Origin: Tricholoma matsutake
Lineage: Eukaryota > Basidiomycota > Agaricomycetes > Agaricales > Tricholomataceae
Direction of reading: 5' to 3'
Length of the DNA: 64,000 bases
Assembly: GCA_026075535.2 (NCBI GenBank)
Contig: AP026543.1
Coordinates: 6,820,001-6,884,000, forward strand
In this document: positions 51,832 through 63,720 of the stretch, in pieces
Position numbering within the stretch: position 1 is the stretch's first letter
Layout of the letters: every line of letters starts with the position of its first letter
Notes under the pieces: model-generated
The model's input: the letters and a program-made list of their open reading frames with translations, nothing else
Databases searched by the model: none
Told to the model about the DNA's origin: nothing
Translations under genes and position numbers: made by a program

Positions 51832-52836
51832 TGATAGATCCACTATGGCAGCAGAGCTCTGAAATCAAGAAATCACACTCGGACACCTCCTTCCCAAAGT
51901 CCTATGATTTTGCGAATGCTCACGAACACCTATGAATGCACAAAACAGTGAAACGACACTTCGAAATGTTTTGAAAGACTTTGAACCATTTTGAATGACT
52001 TCAGCCGTCATATTCCTATCATACCAAACCTTGAACACACGCTCCCACCATTACACACACTAATGCATCACAATCCCGCCACCACAAACACAAAGAAACA
52101 CAATGGCTAGCAACTTAGCCCACATTGAGGCACTTTTCGACATATTCATGATTTATTGGCACCACAAGACAAGGAGATTTGATATATCATGTATATGGCA
52201 CATTTCTTTCTTACCATTTTCTCATTTACTTTGTGATTTTGACACCTTGTTCACTGCCTCACATTTACCACATGTTTTGCCTCATGGCCTTTTACCTTTT
52301 TAGTACTATCTCTCTAAAACATATATAGTTTGGTGTATTTACTGTCAATAGAACAAGAAATTGTCTTCTCACATCACCTATTGTCTGACTTAAGGGTTTA
52401 ACTCTTGAGTTTTAACTCAGTCTTCATCCAAACCCACTCAAGTATTCTGCAAACTACATCGTTTTGCCACATAGTTTCTCGAAACCCTCGTCACATCGTC
52501 TACCTGTCGTGTCATCATCTCTTACCTCACTTTCAACTATCGTCACCATCTCCCGAACCCATGAAACCATTCCGGAGATTCTCAAACTCCTTCACATCAC
52601 TGCTAAACTCTTTTGTATCATTTCAGAATGCTTCATAGTGTTTTGCATTACTTTGGACGGCTTTGCAGGACTTTGCACAGCCTAATATGGCTTTGCAACA
52701 TCTTACAGTACATTTACCAGCCTTTGGATAGCACGGTGATATTCAGTACTACCTCGCAACCTTTCTCTGACTCATGTTATATCTCCTAAGACTAGTTTAG
52801 TTGGTTTTGGTTGAGTTTCTGGGTTGAGCATCATCA
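51832..52836 (+). repeat. Element H 3' LTR (1,005 bp)
   Basis: TGATAGATCCACTATGG...GGGTTGAGCATCATCA. The flanking ATGC matches that left of the 5' LTR. Confidence 0.93.
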
Positions 52837-52840
52837 ATGC

Positions 52841-53640
52841 TACAAGAAGCATGGTGGGAAGACAGACGATGAAATTGTCAGCTATGTTGCCGAGGGCATG
52901 TTTGAACCTCACCTTGTGGCATGGTACTAAGCTGACCAAACTTGGATTGATGCCCTCTCCCTGGATGGATACCTTGGTGAGCTCTCCCAACTTGTCCTGA
53001 AGAAGAACTGGGCCCATGACATCCTCAAAACCATCCTTTCCTCATTGCAAGGTGACCAGGTCTTCATTGACTGGAAAATTGAGATCGAGAACCTGAATGC
53101 CATCCTCGCCACCTCTGCACCAGCCAAGGCCCTGACCAAGGCTGAACTCAAAACCAACTCCAATCCAACCTCCACCCTGACTTGAGACTCAACATCAGTC
53201 TCGAGCCTGTCCTGGCCACCAAACTTGCCCCCTAGGCCCTCGAGGTAAAGGAACGCGATGACCGCATGCATGCACCCAAAAACTCATTGACACCTCAGCC
53301 ACTGCATGTGCCACATGCCGTGGTGAGAAGAAAGACCTACTTTCTCGACTCACTGACCCGCTGGCAAAGAGAAACTCTCCCACCGCTGGCCCCAGCAAAA
53401 CAAAGAAGGTTGAGAAGAAGCGCCTTCCTGCCCTCACACTCAAAGAATGGGCAATTCTCAAAAAACACACCGGCTGCACACGATGCTGGAAATTGTACGC
53501 CGGCCACAAGAACCCTGACTGTCCCATGAAGGCAGACAACACCTGGCCTGATGCCGAGACATACATCACACTCACAGTGCCAGTGGCAGCAACAATGGCG
53601 CCGGTGGAGGACAATGAAACCAACGCTCCGGCCACACATC
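52841..53640 (+). pseudogene. Element I gag, C-terminal part
   Basis: YKKHGGKTDDEIVSYVAEGM, FEPHLVAWY-TAA, WIDALSLDGYLGELSQLVLK, VFIDWKIEIENLNAILATSA, then frameshifts, and a knuckle-like C-T-R-C-x6-H-x4-C-P (about 53475-53525). The first stop here is TAA, one of the few not TGA. Confidence 0.7.
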
Positions 53641-53777
53641 AGCGCCGAATGACTGATGCACTACAAGAACTCATTGGCAAGATTTGCCATGTGTATCTTG
53701 ATGATATCATCATATGGTCACAAACTCTGGAGGAACATGAACGAAACTGTGCTGCCACTCTTGAAGCCCAAGGGTGA
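53641..53777 (+). pseudogene. Element I RT scrap fused to gag
   Basis: [34 protein letters not shown] is the catalytic palm of a Gypsy RT. It follows the gag tail directly, so protease and most of RT are deleted. Confidence 0.7.
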
Positions 53778-54030
53778 ATGTATCTCACCTATCAATTATG
53801 AGAATAAGCTGGAGGATGGAATGCCCTTTTCAGTTGAAGACTTGAAGTCATGCTTAAATTGTACATCACATGCTCAGTGCCTGCATTCAGTTTGGTGATG
53901 TCCAACAGTTGGCAAATCGAACCCAACAAATTGGGTACACCCAGACACAATAGGTCTGCAGACAACAGCTCCCACATATATCAACTCATTCTGAAAAATT
54001 GTCAAGACCAATTCCTCCAACCAGACTTCT
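53778..54030. other. No recognised feature
   Basis: I see no gene or repeat that I can support here. Confidence 0.3.
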
Positions 54031-54436
54031 GATCATTTTCCACCATCTTTTCTGGCTGCCTTGCATCACAGCTTGCCTCCTATCAGCAGCACTGCCTGGA
54101 GATGAAATTCCTTTTTTTCTGATTTGATGAAACAGTTTCAAGTTATTTGTCTCAGAGCCTGGTCTGCAAATTATCACAGCCTCGGAAACTCCAACCACCT
54201 CCAATCCTTAGTATTTAAGCTAGCTACTTTTTTGTCTTGTATTAGGCAGTTTGTAAATCAACAAAGTCACCCAACTTAATTCCAACCAAGTTAAATGTCT
54301 CCAATCCTCTTCTAAGTCTACCTTGAACTTTACCTCATTCTCCCCAGAAAACCTCTGGGTCTCTCTCTTTCCTAACCCTTGTCTTGAAATTAGGACACTT
54401 GACAAGGAGAAGGGTGCAATTTCTTACAAGTTGAAG
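54031..54436 (+). repeat. Diverged LTR fragment related to family D
   Basis: Shares TATTTAAG (54212-54219), CCTTGTCTTGAAATTAGGACAC and AAGGGTGCAATTTCTTACAAG with the D LTR (56893 and about 57140-57185). The 3' end is missing. Confidence 0.6.
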
Positions 54437-54704
54437 CTGTAGAGATCCAACCTAGAATACATGAGTAATCTCAGTCTGTGTATAATGGACTTTTATTAGA
54501 GTTACTACTATACCTAGAATACACGAGTAATCTACAAGCGGTATAGTGAGTAACCATAAGCGATCAATGAAATAATATCTAGTCTGTGTATAATGGACTG
54601 AGGTGTATGTGTCTACTATGTCTAATATATATACTGTTAGCATGACAATGGTATATAGAAGAAAGGGAAGTGATAAAGGGATAATTGATAAAGGGAACAT
54701 ACAC
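54437..54704. repeat. Copia-flank or LTR fragment with direct repeats
   Basis: CCTAGAATACAYGAGTAATCT and CAGTCTGTGTATAATGGACT each occur twice. It lies downstream of the minus-strand Copia RNase H and may be part of that element's LTR, split by the LTR at 54705-56066. Confidence 0.35.
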
Positions 54705-56066
54705 TGATGATGCTCAACCCAGAAACCCAAACAAAACCAACTAAATGGCTTTGGATGGTATAACACAAGTCAGAGGAAGGATGCGAGGCCCTCTAGATGT
54801 CACCTGTCAGATCAACCATCAAATAGTCATAAAAGGACTGCTTGTCAAAGCAATTCAAAGCTAAAAGAATGTGTTTCGAGGATTTTCGAGGATTTTCAAG
54901 GAGTTGCGATGTTTTTCGAGACATTGCAATATTTTTTGAGATGTCATGATATTTTCCAGGATTGCAAAATAGACTGCAAAGATATTGGTGAGTGATGGAA
55001 AGGTTGATAAATGATGCGAGAGGTGAGTGACAATGAATACGAGAGGATGACGATAATATCAAGAGGCACAATGAGGATGAACAAGTTTTGATGAAATCCA
55101 ACAAATTTTTGGACTATTTTGTGGATAGATCAATGAATTCAGAGTGCACAAATATGTTCGGACGCAAGATCGGGGGACTAGACAAATAGTAGAAGCAAAG
55201 CAAAGGCAAATTGAGGGAAACGAGAGCAAAAATAGTGTAATGTGAGGATTTTTGAGGATTTTTGAGGATTTTCAAAGAAGTTTAGCATAAAACACCAGAC
55301 TTGGGACTGAATAAGACTAAACTGAACTCTCAAATCACTGTGATCTGGGAGGAAGACAACAACTTTCTTTTTTTTTCTTTGTATCTAGTACATCTTTTTA
55401 TATAAAATAAAGAAACTACCTAAAAAGGCTAGAGAACATGAGGCAAACACATGGAAAACTCGAGGCAAAAGACAATAGAAGTATATCAGAACAATAAAGC
55501 AAGATTAGAAAGGGTGAATATAACACATGATGAAGAAATAATAAGAAAGAATAGCTAAAAGCGGACTGTCCTTGTTATAAATTGCATAAAACATCGGAAA
55601 CTGCTTCAAGCGGATTGTATGCATGCACATGCAGTCAAAATGTGTTCAATATACTCGAGATAGTGTCCAGCATGCGTCCGAAGATCGTTCAAATAGAAAA
55701 TACTGTGTCTGAAGATGTTTTTTGAGGTTCGAGGTCTTTTGAAGATTTTCGAAGTTTCTTCAGACTTCATTCATGGCCAGAAATCAGTGCAATATTGCTC
55801 GAGACTGGTTCAGAACTCATTGACGATGTTCCAAGTGTATATTCCGAGCTGTCTGAAGGTTGGGGGAATTGTATTATGGTGGCCAAAGGCATGCGAAGAA
55901 TTTTGAAGCATTTTTGTGACTTTGTATAGTTTCATAGAGGTTTGCAGAACTTTGGAGGGGTTCATATGGGTTCATAGAGCTTTGTAGAGGTCTGTAGAAC
56001 TTCATAGAGCTTTGACAATGATTGTAGATGTGTTTTCCAAGCTTGAACGACAAGGTGGACCTATCA
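54705..56066 (-). repeat. Full LTR of family I, inverted (1,362 bp)
   Basis: Plus TGATGATGCTCAACCCAG...GTGGACCTATCA. Its central and left part is the reverse complement of 37800-38443. No adjacent gag or pol and no clear target duplication, so it is a solo LTR or a truncation product. Confidence 0.8.
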
Positions 56067-56202
56067 ATGGATCACAAAGTGTGCTATAAATAACACACCA
56101 CATCAAACAGCATCGAAACACATATTCACAGTGCAGCAGATCTCAACACTCCTCCTCACCATGAATACTCCTCCTTGCATGGAATCAAGGGAATAATGAA
56201 AA

Positions 56203-56624
56203 TTAGGCCAGACCCAGAAAGCTGCAAAGTCTTGTGAATTGTTTGACATCAAGAGCCTTGGTGAAGAGATCAGCAATATTATTGCCTGTATTGACATAGG
56301 ATACAGTGAGTTCCTGTGATTGAACTCTTTCACATAAGAAGTGAAATTTTATGTCAACATGCTTCACTCTTGAGTGAAGAAGAGGGTCCTCAGATAAACT
56401 GATAGATGCTGTGTTGTCACAGAGCATCAGGGTTGGTGCATGGGGTGCGTAACCAATTGCAGTGAGTAGAGTATGAACCCAAATGCATTCCTTTGCTGCT
56501 TCAAAAGCAGCAACGTATTTGGCCTCACAGGAGGAAGCAGCAACGGTTTTCTGCTTACGCACAGTCCATGAAATTGCTCCAGACCCAAGCGAGCACATGT
56601 ATCCTCCAATGCTTTGTCTAGTGT
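56203..56624 (-). pseudogene. Ty1/Copia pol fragment (RNase H end)
   Basis: Minus: DNTRQSIGGYMCSLGSGAIS, WTVRKQKTVAASSCEAKYVA, AFEAAKECIWVHTLLTAIGY, LSEDPLLHSRVKHVDIKFHF, TGNNIADLFTKALDVKQFTR. S-S-C-E-A-E/K-Y and A-D-x-F/L-T-K-A-L are Copia RNase H signatures. Element D cuts it at 56625. The rest of the element is not in the window. Confidence 0.9.
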
Positions 56625-57307
56625 TGTCAAGAACTGTTCCTCACCCAATCAGAACCTGCATCCATCCGACCCTTTTCTGCACGTTGAACCCAACATTCCC
56701 GCTTTTGTTCCTGGCCACCTTGCACTGCCCACACTGCTGTGCACCAGGCTGCCTTGTACAGCACCCATGGCTGCCATCTCTTTTGCAAATTTGACTACAG
56801 ATTCCTGTGTGGCTCCCGCAAAGTAATTTATCTACACAGTCAAGACACTGCCACAGTCTTCGTTTCTGTTCTGCCTTTATTCCAGACAACAGTATTTAAG
56901 CTTAGTTAGTTTTGCCTTGTATTCCTCAGTTCATATATTGACATAGACTTGACTCTAAACCTGCCAATCTAAATCTCCTTCTACTTCTACCTCAGTCTGC
57001 TAAGAGTCTGAACTCCCTTCAACTTGACCTCTAGTCTTCCTCTGAAGTTCTAATCTCATCTGAACTTAACCCAAGTCCCTCCGTACTCCTCCCCACATTT
57101 ACCCGCACTTCCCCGCTTCTACCTCCAAACCTTTGTCTTGAAATTAGGACACCAGACAAGGTGAAGGGTGCAGCTTCTTACAAGCTGAAGCCAAGTCCTT
57201 TCTGTTTCCCCTTCTGCAGAATCCGCCATGACCCAACAACCTTCTGCTATCAACACCCACAGGGTCTGATTGGATTCTGACGTACCTTCCAGGATCAGTT
57301 CTTAACA
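56625..57307 (+). repeat. Element D 5' LTR (683 bp)
   Basis: TGTCAAGAACTG...CAGTTCTTAACA, terminal inverted repeats as in D2. TATTTAAG at 56893-56900; predicted RNA start near 56926. Confidence 0.93.
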
Positions 57308-57309
57308 GT

Positions 57310-57320
57310 ATATATGAACT
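57310..57320 (+). promoter_or_regulatory. Element D self-primer binding site
   Basis: ATATATGAACT two bases inside the LTR is complementary to AGTTCATATAT at 56928-56938, about 35 bases downstream of TATTTAAG. Confidence 0.72.
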
Positions 57321-57347
57321 CACACTTCACTCATCTCATTCCTCTCT

Positions 57348-58732
57348 ATGACCCCTACTGAGACCCGCCAGCACACAACAAGAAATTCCCAATGCACCAG
57401 TACTATTCCTGGGATCTCTGCAATCCAGTGATCCACCCTTTCTGACCCTCAACCCACCACTACTTTTGGAGTGTCTTCCAGACCCTCAAACATATTCCGA
57501 CAAATCAGCTCAGGAGCCCCTTCAATCAGTGCCAATCTCATGTCCACCTGTGCCCCGCACCCTTCTGCCAACCCAGAAGGTTTTCAATCAAGAACTCCCC
57601 TTGAGTATGTATAATGTAGGGGGCATCAACCAGCCTGAACACTTCAGGTTGGAAGATCCTGGTCTAGAGGATGGACCCCCCAGTGGACCCAATGACCCTA
57701 GTGGTCCTGACAGCCCTGGGGGTGACCCCAATCCCAATGATCCAGATGATCAACCTCCCACAGTGGAAAACCCTGATCCAGGGGATAGTCCTTTACAACC
57801 TCTCAGAGAGTATCCACACCCTTCATCAGAACAATGCACCCAAGACCGAAAAAATCAAAGTTTGGGACCCTGACACTTTCAATGGCGCCAATCCAAAGAA
57901 ACTTAGAGACTTCCTAGTCTTCTGCAATCTTTGTTTCTGCAACCATCTGCACATATTTTCCTCTGATGAGAAAAAGATCATATTTATTCTTTCTTATCTT
58001 AAGGGATCAGCTCTCAGTTGGTTTGAGCCTGGTCTTAATGACCTGACAGATTCTGCACACTGGATGTGGGACTACAAAACTTTCCTCGCCAAGCTGGAAA
58101 GCAACTTTGGTCTGCATGACCCGGTCAGAGCCGTGGAAAAAGCTCTCTCTGACTTAGCAATGAAGAAAGGTGGTTGTATCACAAAATATAACATTGACTT
58201 CTGGGAATTAACTTCTAGGGTCAATTGGAATGAAGCAGCCCTTTGTGACCGCTATTTCTGCGGTCTTCTGCTCCGGCTTTGCATAGAAGTTCTCTGGGGT
58301 GGTAAACCCAATACTCTTGCAGAACTGCGCTTGAAAGCGCAGGACAGCAACGACATCTACTGGATGCAAGAAGATGAATCCCATTTTGAAACAAAGAATT
58401 CCAGTAACATCAGTAACGTCACTAACTCTAGTTGGAAGGACACTTCCAAAAGTCCTTCCCCGTCAACAAACCAAACCTCTTTGAACTCTGCCTCCAACCA
58501 GCAGTCTTCCACGACAAAGAACACTCCCTGGGACAAGCCCAAGTCGTCCATCTCCGATAAGTTGGGGAAGAACAGCAAGCTTACTGGGGAGGAATGAGAA
58601 CGTTGCATGAGAGAATGACTTTGTCTCTACTGCGGTGAGGAAGGGCACGTAGCAGGAAACTGCCCAAAATCCAAAGCCACAAAAGCCCATGGATCCACTG
58701 TCATTCCTGACACTATGGACTCAGAAAAATAG
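57348..58732 (+). pseudogene. Element D gag
   Basis: ATG 57348 (MTPTETRQHTTRNSQCTST), TGA at 57429-57431 (D2 has CAA), then Pro/Gly/Asp-rich text with a frame change near 57600-57800. Capsid helices: PKTEKIKVWDPDTFNGANPK, IFSSDEKKIIFILSYLKGSA, WDYKTFLAKLESNFGLHDPV. TGAs at 58595-58597 and 58616-58618, then CCHC knuckle C-L-Y-C-G-E-E-G-H-V-A-G-N-C. It ends E-K-TAG at 58730-58732. Pol lies in the -1 frame and the A-run AGAAAAA precedes the stop. Confidence 0.88.
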
Positions 58733-59601
58733 TCCGCAACCCTCAGGATACAGCTATTGGGGCTGAGGGTTGCGTTGACCTTACCCATTTGGCTGCCTAT
58801 GTTCATCTCAATGTGTCCGCTCTTTCTGACCCTGACTTCCTAACCATTCTTTTAACCCTTCCCAACTCTTCCACTCCTGTCCGAACCCTTATCGACTCTG
58901 GCTCCTCCCACTGCTTCCTTGACTCCTCTTTCATGTTGGATAGCCAACTCAGCATGGAATCCATTAACCTGATCGGTCTACAACTCTTTGATGGATCTTG
59001 CAACTCCACCATAACTCAGGTCGTCAAACTTCTGGTCACCTTCCCTGCTGGTGAAGTGTTCAATTTGTCATTCTATGTAACCTCACTCAACTCTTCCTGT
59101 TCCGCCGTACTCGGTCATAACTGGCTGAAGCAATACAATCCGTTGATTGACTGGTCTTCAAGCCAACTCACTTTCCGCTCTGCAGATCATAGAGGTCTAG
59201 CACCCCCGATGTCACCTTTGTCCCTGAACCTTCCAGTAGAAATCCTCAACTCCTCCGCACTTTCCGAACCCCCCATTCCTCCTAAGTTTACACCTCCCGA
59301 CATCTCTTTCATCAATGCTGCCGCTTATGCGCATGCTAGCAAACTTCCTGGGGCAGTAGCTTTTCAGATGACCTTCACTCCAGAAGGGTTATCCGCCCAC
59401 TCCACCCTATCCACTAACTCATCCAACATTTCCGATATTCTGCCCAAGTATCACAAATTCGCTGATGTCTTTAATAAGACTAAAGTGGATACCCTTCCTC
59501 CACATTGGTCTTACAACCTCAAGATAGAGACAGAAGACAATAATCCTCTGCCTCCGGGCTGCATGTATTCCCTCTCCCCCTCTGAATTAGAAGCCTTATG
59601 A
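58733..59601 (+). pseudogene. Element D protease and RT N-terminus
   Basis: HLAAYVHLNVSALSDPDFLT leads to TLIDSGSSHCFLDSSFM (DSG site). SAVLGHNWLKQYNPLIDWSS is the second half. FADVFNKTKVDTLPPHWSYN and NNPLPPGCMYSLSPSELEAL begin RT. It stops at TGA 59599-59601. Confidence 0.88.
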
Positions 59602-60420
59602 GTCTTTATTGACGAAAACATCCACTCAGGCTTCATCCGCCTGTCCAAGTCCCCACACGGTGCTCCTATTCTCTTCGTCAAGAAGAAGGATGGTAGTCTC
59701 CGACTTTGCGTCGACTACCGAGGCTTCAACTGTCTCATGAAGAAGGACCACTACCCACTCCCACTCATTTCTGACCTCCTCAACTCCCCCCAAAAAGCCC
59801 ACTTATTCACTAAGATAGACTTGCAGCACGCTTATCACCTAGTCCGCATCACAGATGGTGACAAATGGAAAACCACTTTCCGCACCCACTACAGATCCTT
59901 CGAGTGGTTGGTGGTTCCCTTTGGACTCACTAATGCACCCACAGCTTTCCAGCAGTTTATGAACGACATCTTCAGCGACATGCTGGATGTTTGTGTCATT
60001 GTGTACCTCAACAACATCCTAATCTACTCCGACAATAAGTCCCAGCACAGGGCTCACCTCAAAGAAGTCCTCTGCCGCCTCTGGAAGAATGGACTTTACG
60101 CTTCACCACAGAAATGTGAGTTCCACAAAGACACCATTGAATATTTAGGTTTCATCCTTTCACCAGATGGACTATGGATGTCAGAGGATAAAGTTAAAAC
60201 TGTGCTTGACTGGCCCGAGCCCAGGAAAGTCAAGGATATACAATCCTTCTTAGGCTTTTGCAACTTTTACCACTGCTTCATTAATGGCTATTCAGACATT
60301 GTCATCCCACTCACCCGCTTGATGCAGACATTCACACCCTGGGACTTCAACAAGAAGTGCCATGATGCTTTTGAAAAGCTCAAACAAGAATTCACTCACG
60401 CCCCCATCTTAACTCAATGA
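59602..60420 (+). pseudogene. Element D reverse transcriptase, catalytic YLDD changed to YLNN
   Basis: [80 protein letters not shown], then [13 protein letters not shown]: both catalytic Asp codons are AAC (60010-60015), and CG-to-CA in CTCGACGAC explains both. [20 protein letters not shown] follows. It stops at TGA 60418-60420. Confidence 0.9.
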
Positions 60421-60936
60421 GTACCCAACTCACAGATGGTACTTGAAACCGACACTTCCGACTATGCCCTAGCGGCTATCCTTTTGGTTTACACTGCGGA
60501 TGGATTTCTCCATCCAGTCACTTTTCATTCCTGCTCCTTTAATCCTGCTGAACTAAATTATGACACCCATGATAAGGAACTCTTGGCCATTTTGGAAGCC
60601 TTCAAACACTGGCAGCAGTATTTTGAGGGTTCCGCAAACCTGGTTGATGTGGTCACTGACCACAAAAATCTTGAGTACTTCAGCACTACTAAGTTGCTCA
60701 CCCGCTGCCAGGTCCATTGGTCTGAATACCTTTCCCAGTTCAATCTCATCATCCGCTTCCACCCCAGAAAATTAGGGGCCAAGCCAGACACGCTCACAAG
60801 ACATTGGGACGTCTACCACAAAGGGGGAAATAGTGACTTTGCCTCCATAAACCCAACCAACTTCCGACCTGTATTCACACAGGAACAACTCACCTCCTCC
60901 CTCTGTGCCACCTATCTCACCACACCCATCATCTGA
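60421..60936 (+). pseudogene. Element D RNase H
   Basis: MVLETDTSDYALAAILLVYT, NYDTHDKELLAILEAFKHWQ, VVTDHKNLEYFSTTKLLTRC, FNLIIRFHPRKLGAKPDTLT. Asp, Glu and Asp positions of RNase H are present. It stops at TGA 60934-60936. Confidence 0.87.
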
Positions 60937-62418
60937 CAAGCTGTAATCATGGATGTTGAGAAACTCCATAATGACATCCGCACCTCCCTACCCCTTGACC
61001 CCCTATCATCTGCACATCTTCTGACACCTGTCAACCCCAACTGGACTATAGACGAGGCAGGTCTTCTCCACCACTTTGACCAGATTTATGTTCCGGACAT
61101 TGCAGACCTCCGCCTCAAGGTCCTTCAGTACAAACACAATCATATCCTCTCTGGCCACTTCAGACAAAACAAAACCCAGCAGCTTGTCCATCGGGAATAT
61201 GTCTGGCCAAACCTCTGCACCTTTGTGCAGGAATTCTGCAAATCCTGTACCACTTGCAAACAATCCAAATCACCTCAACACAAGCCCTACAGGTTCCTAA
61301 AGCAACTTCCAGTCCCGGAACAACCTTGGAACTCAATCTCCATGAATTTCATTGAACAACTACCTGACTCCGATGGCCACACAGCTATCCTGGTCATTGT
61401 TGACCACCTGACCAAACAAGGCATCTTCACCCCAACTGTCAATGAAATCACAGCCCAAGAATTAGCCAACCTGTTTGTCCTCCATGTCTTCTCGAAGCAT
61501 GGTGTCCCATCACACATCACTTGTGACCAGGGATCCGAGTTTGTCTCCCATTTTTTCCACTCCCTCAGAAAAGCGCTCGACATGCAGATCCACTTCACTT
61601 CTGGTTATCACCTGCAAGGTGATGGTCAGACGGAACGACTTAATCAGACGTTGGAGCAGTACCTCCAGATTTTCTGCAACTATCAGCAGGATGACTGGTC
61701 TCACCTCTTACCCTTGGGTGAATTTGCCTATAACAATGCTCCCTCTGCCTCTACAGGCATATCTCCTTTCTTCACCAACAAGGGCTACCACCCAAACATT
61801 TCCATCTTCCCCGAATGCGACTTAGCCTCACAGCGTGCCCACGAGTTTGTCGTCGACTTAGACAACCTTCATCAGGAGCTTTGGAAACAGCTTGCGGCCA
61901 CTCAAGAGCATTATCAAGGCCCTGTGGACAAACATCGGGCACCCACACCCGACTTCAACATTGGTGACTCTGCCTATGTCACTGCAGAAAATATCCACAC
62001 CACTCATCCCTCCAAGAAACTTTCCGAAAAGAACCATGGTCCTTTTGAAATAATTGCCTGCCCGGGTACTCACTCAGTCACCCTGTGGCTTCCGGACCAC
62101 ATGTGGGCCATCCACCCTGTTTTCCATGTCTCCCAACTAGAAAAACACTTCCCAAACACAATTCCAAATCGAGCACAACCTCCACCTCCTCCGATCACCA
62201 TTGACGACAAGCTCAAATATCAGATCGCCAAAGTCCTTGACTCCAAGGTTGACAACCGATGTTGCTGCAAGATTCTCTACCTCGTCCGATGGGAAGGTTA
62301 CCAGGGAACCGATGAAGAGACCTCCTGGCTACCTGTTACGGAACTTGACCATGCCCAAGAACTCCTTGTGGATTTTCACACCCGCTACCTGCAGAAACCC
62401 AGTCCATTACCCGCTTAA
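60937..62418 (+). pseudogene. Element D integrase with chromodomain
   Basis: QYKHNHILSGHFRQNKTQQL and CKSCTTCKQSKSPQ (HHCC). In the core, WNSISMNFIEQLPDSDG has Asn at the first catalytic Asp; HITCDQGSEFVSHFF and GDGQTERLNQTLEQYLQIF keep the other Asp and Glu. FNIGDSAYVTAENIHTTHPS, GPFEIIACPG, WAIHPVFHVSQLEKHF, then the chromodomain YQIAKVLDSKVDNRC, ILYLVRWEGYQGTDEETSWL. Open for 489 residues; stop TAA 62416-62418. Confidence 0.92.
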
Positions 62419-62536
62419 AGTCTATTCATGTTACTCATTCACTCAGTCAGAACTCAGAAACAAACTTTATTGAAAAAAAGATTTTTTCTTTGGATCCAAC
62501 CAGATCCCTACACTACCTCCGCTTCTCCCTCTCCGT
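62419..62536. other. Element D 3' UTR remnant
   Basis: A-rich then CT-rich sequence. No LTR of D and no polypurine tract next to LTR J. Confidence 0.35.
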
Positions 62537-63720
62537 TGATAGGTTGTCTCCTCGGCTCAAAGGCTGATTCACCATTTCAACCATATTCTAATCACATTGG
62601 CTAACTCCTACGATGTCCCAGACGCAGCATGACACAGTCTATCGATCGCAATATCATATTGACCACGTTGAAACATCACCAGTGACATTGATCATACCAA
62701 GAGCCCACATTGCACAACCTTAGGACTACCACAAAAGCCCCTAAGATCCCTCTAAATGACCATCGAACATCCCCGATCAACTTCAAACAGCCACAACCAT
62801 GATCGAACATTGTCAACCATCGTTGAGTGTTATCAATTGATATCGAGAGACTACGAGCGACATTGGGCACTGCCTTCATTATCTAAATGGTGGAAGACCA
62901 TGCACTAGGACATATTCCAACTCATGCTCAAACCTGCTGATCATAGGTCAGCCTCGTTTCAAGTCCCTATTGCATACAGAACCCACTGGATGGATTATCG
63001 CAAGACTTAGCATGGTTTATACACAAAGGACAGTCTCTTTTTAGTTCTTTCCCTTTATTACTCCTTCATCATATGATACATCTCTTTCTTCTTTGGATTC
63101 CAGTCTCCTTTTTGGCCTTGTGCCTTAACTCATATCTTTTGCCTCATGTTCTACACATGTTTCTTATACCTTTTTAGGAAGTTTCTTTTAAAACATATAA
63201 AACTGTGTAGTATCTACTAGAGAAACAGAAGAAATTGTCTTCACCTATCGTCTTGTATACAGTTCTAAGCATCTGATCAACTTTCTAAAACAATCTAAGT
63301 CTCTATGGGTTTCTCAATCGACGGGAAACCTCTGCAATCATTGTTGTCCTCAATCCTCCTTCAATCCTCTTGTCGCTAGCACTAGCAACCATTTCAACAT
63401 GTCCTAGCCATCGACTATAGCCTTTGTATACTTTCAACCTATCAAAAGGTCCTTGGAATTCACACTTCGACCATTGATGATAGACTTGTTCGCCATCAAT
63501 CTCATTGATCGTCCTCGATATTGATCGATACTCAATCGGACTGCACCAAACACCTTCGGTTCCTATAGCACTACCTTCATGACTAGTACCAACTAGTTAT
63601 CTTCCCATCGGTTGGACCATGAACATTCAGAATAACTCGCACCCTTCCTCGGACTCATCACAAATATCATCGATTGCCTCATCAGCAGTTTAGGTGGTTT
63701 TCCTGGGTTGAGTATCATCA
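62537..63720 (+). repeat. LTR J, H/I type (about 1,184 bp)
   Basis: TGATAGGTTGTCTCC...GGGTTGAGTATCATCA, followed by TTTTTGGAGCCCACCATGAGG as in H. It includes AAGGACAGTCTCTTTTTAG, as in LTR I. 5' boundary by analogy with TGATAGG. Confidence 0.7.

Larger units (their letters stand above)
38691..52836 (+). mobile_element. Element H: Ty3/Gypsy element with antisense gene
   Basis: LTRs at 38691-39710 and 51832-52836 begin TGATAGRTCCACTATGG and end GAGCATCATCA. Flanks are (A)ATGC on both sides (38686-38690 and 52836-52840), and removal of H restores the gag frame of element I. Contents: primer-binding region, gag (split by insert N), protease, RT (YIDD), RNase H, integrase, an antisense spliced gene, polypurine tract. 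14.1 kb including the 4.2-kb insert. More than a dozen TGA stops and at least two frameshifts. Confidence 0.92.
56625..62418 (+). mobile_element. Element D: Ty3/Gypsy chromovirus lacking 3' LTR
   Basis: 5' LTR 56625-57307, gag from 57348, pol to 62418 with a chromodomain. No second LTR follows; after about 120 bp another LTR (J) begins. Inserted into Copia RNase H. Five or more opal codons and a doubly mutated RT active site. Confidence 0.92.

Noticed and set aside
52841..53777. Host gene with a zinc knuckle
   Set aside because: It joins in frame to gag at 38444-38690 and is followed by an RT palm fragment, so it is a retroelement.
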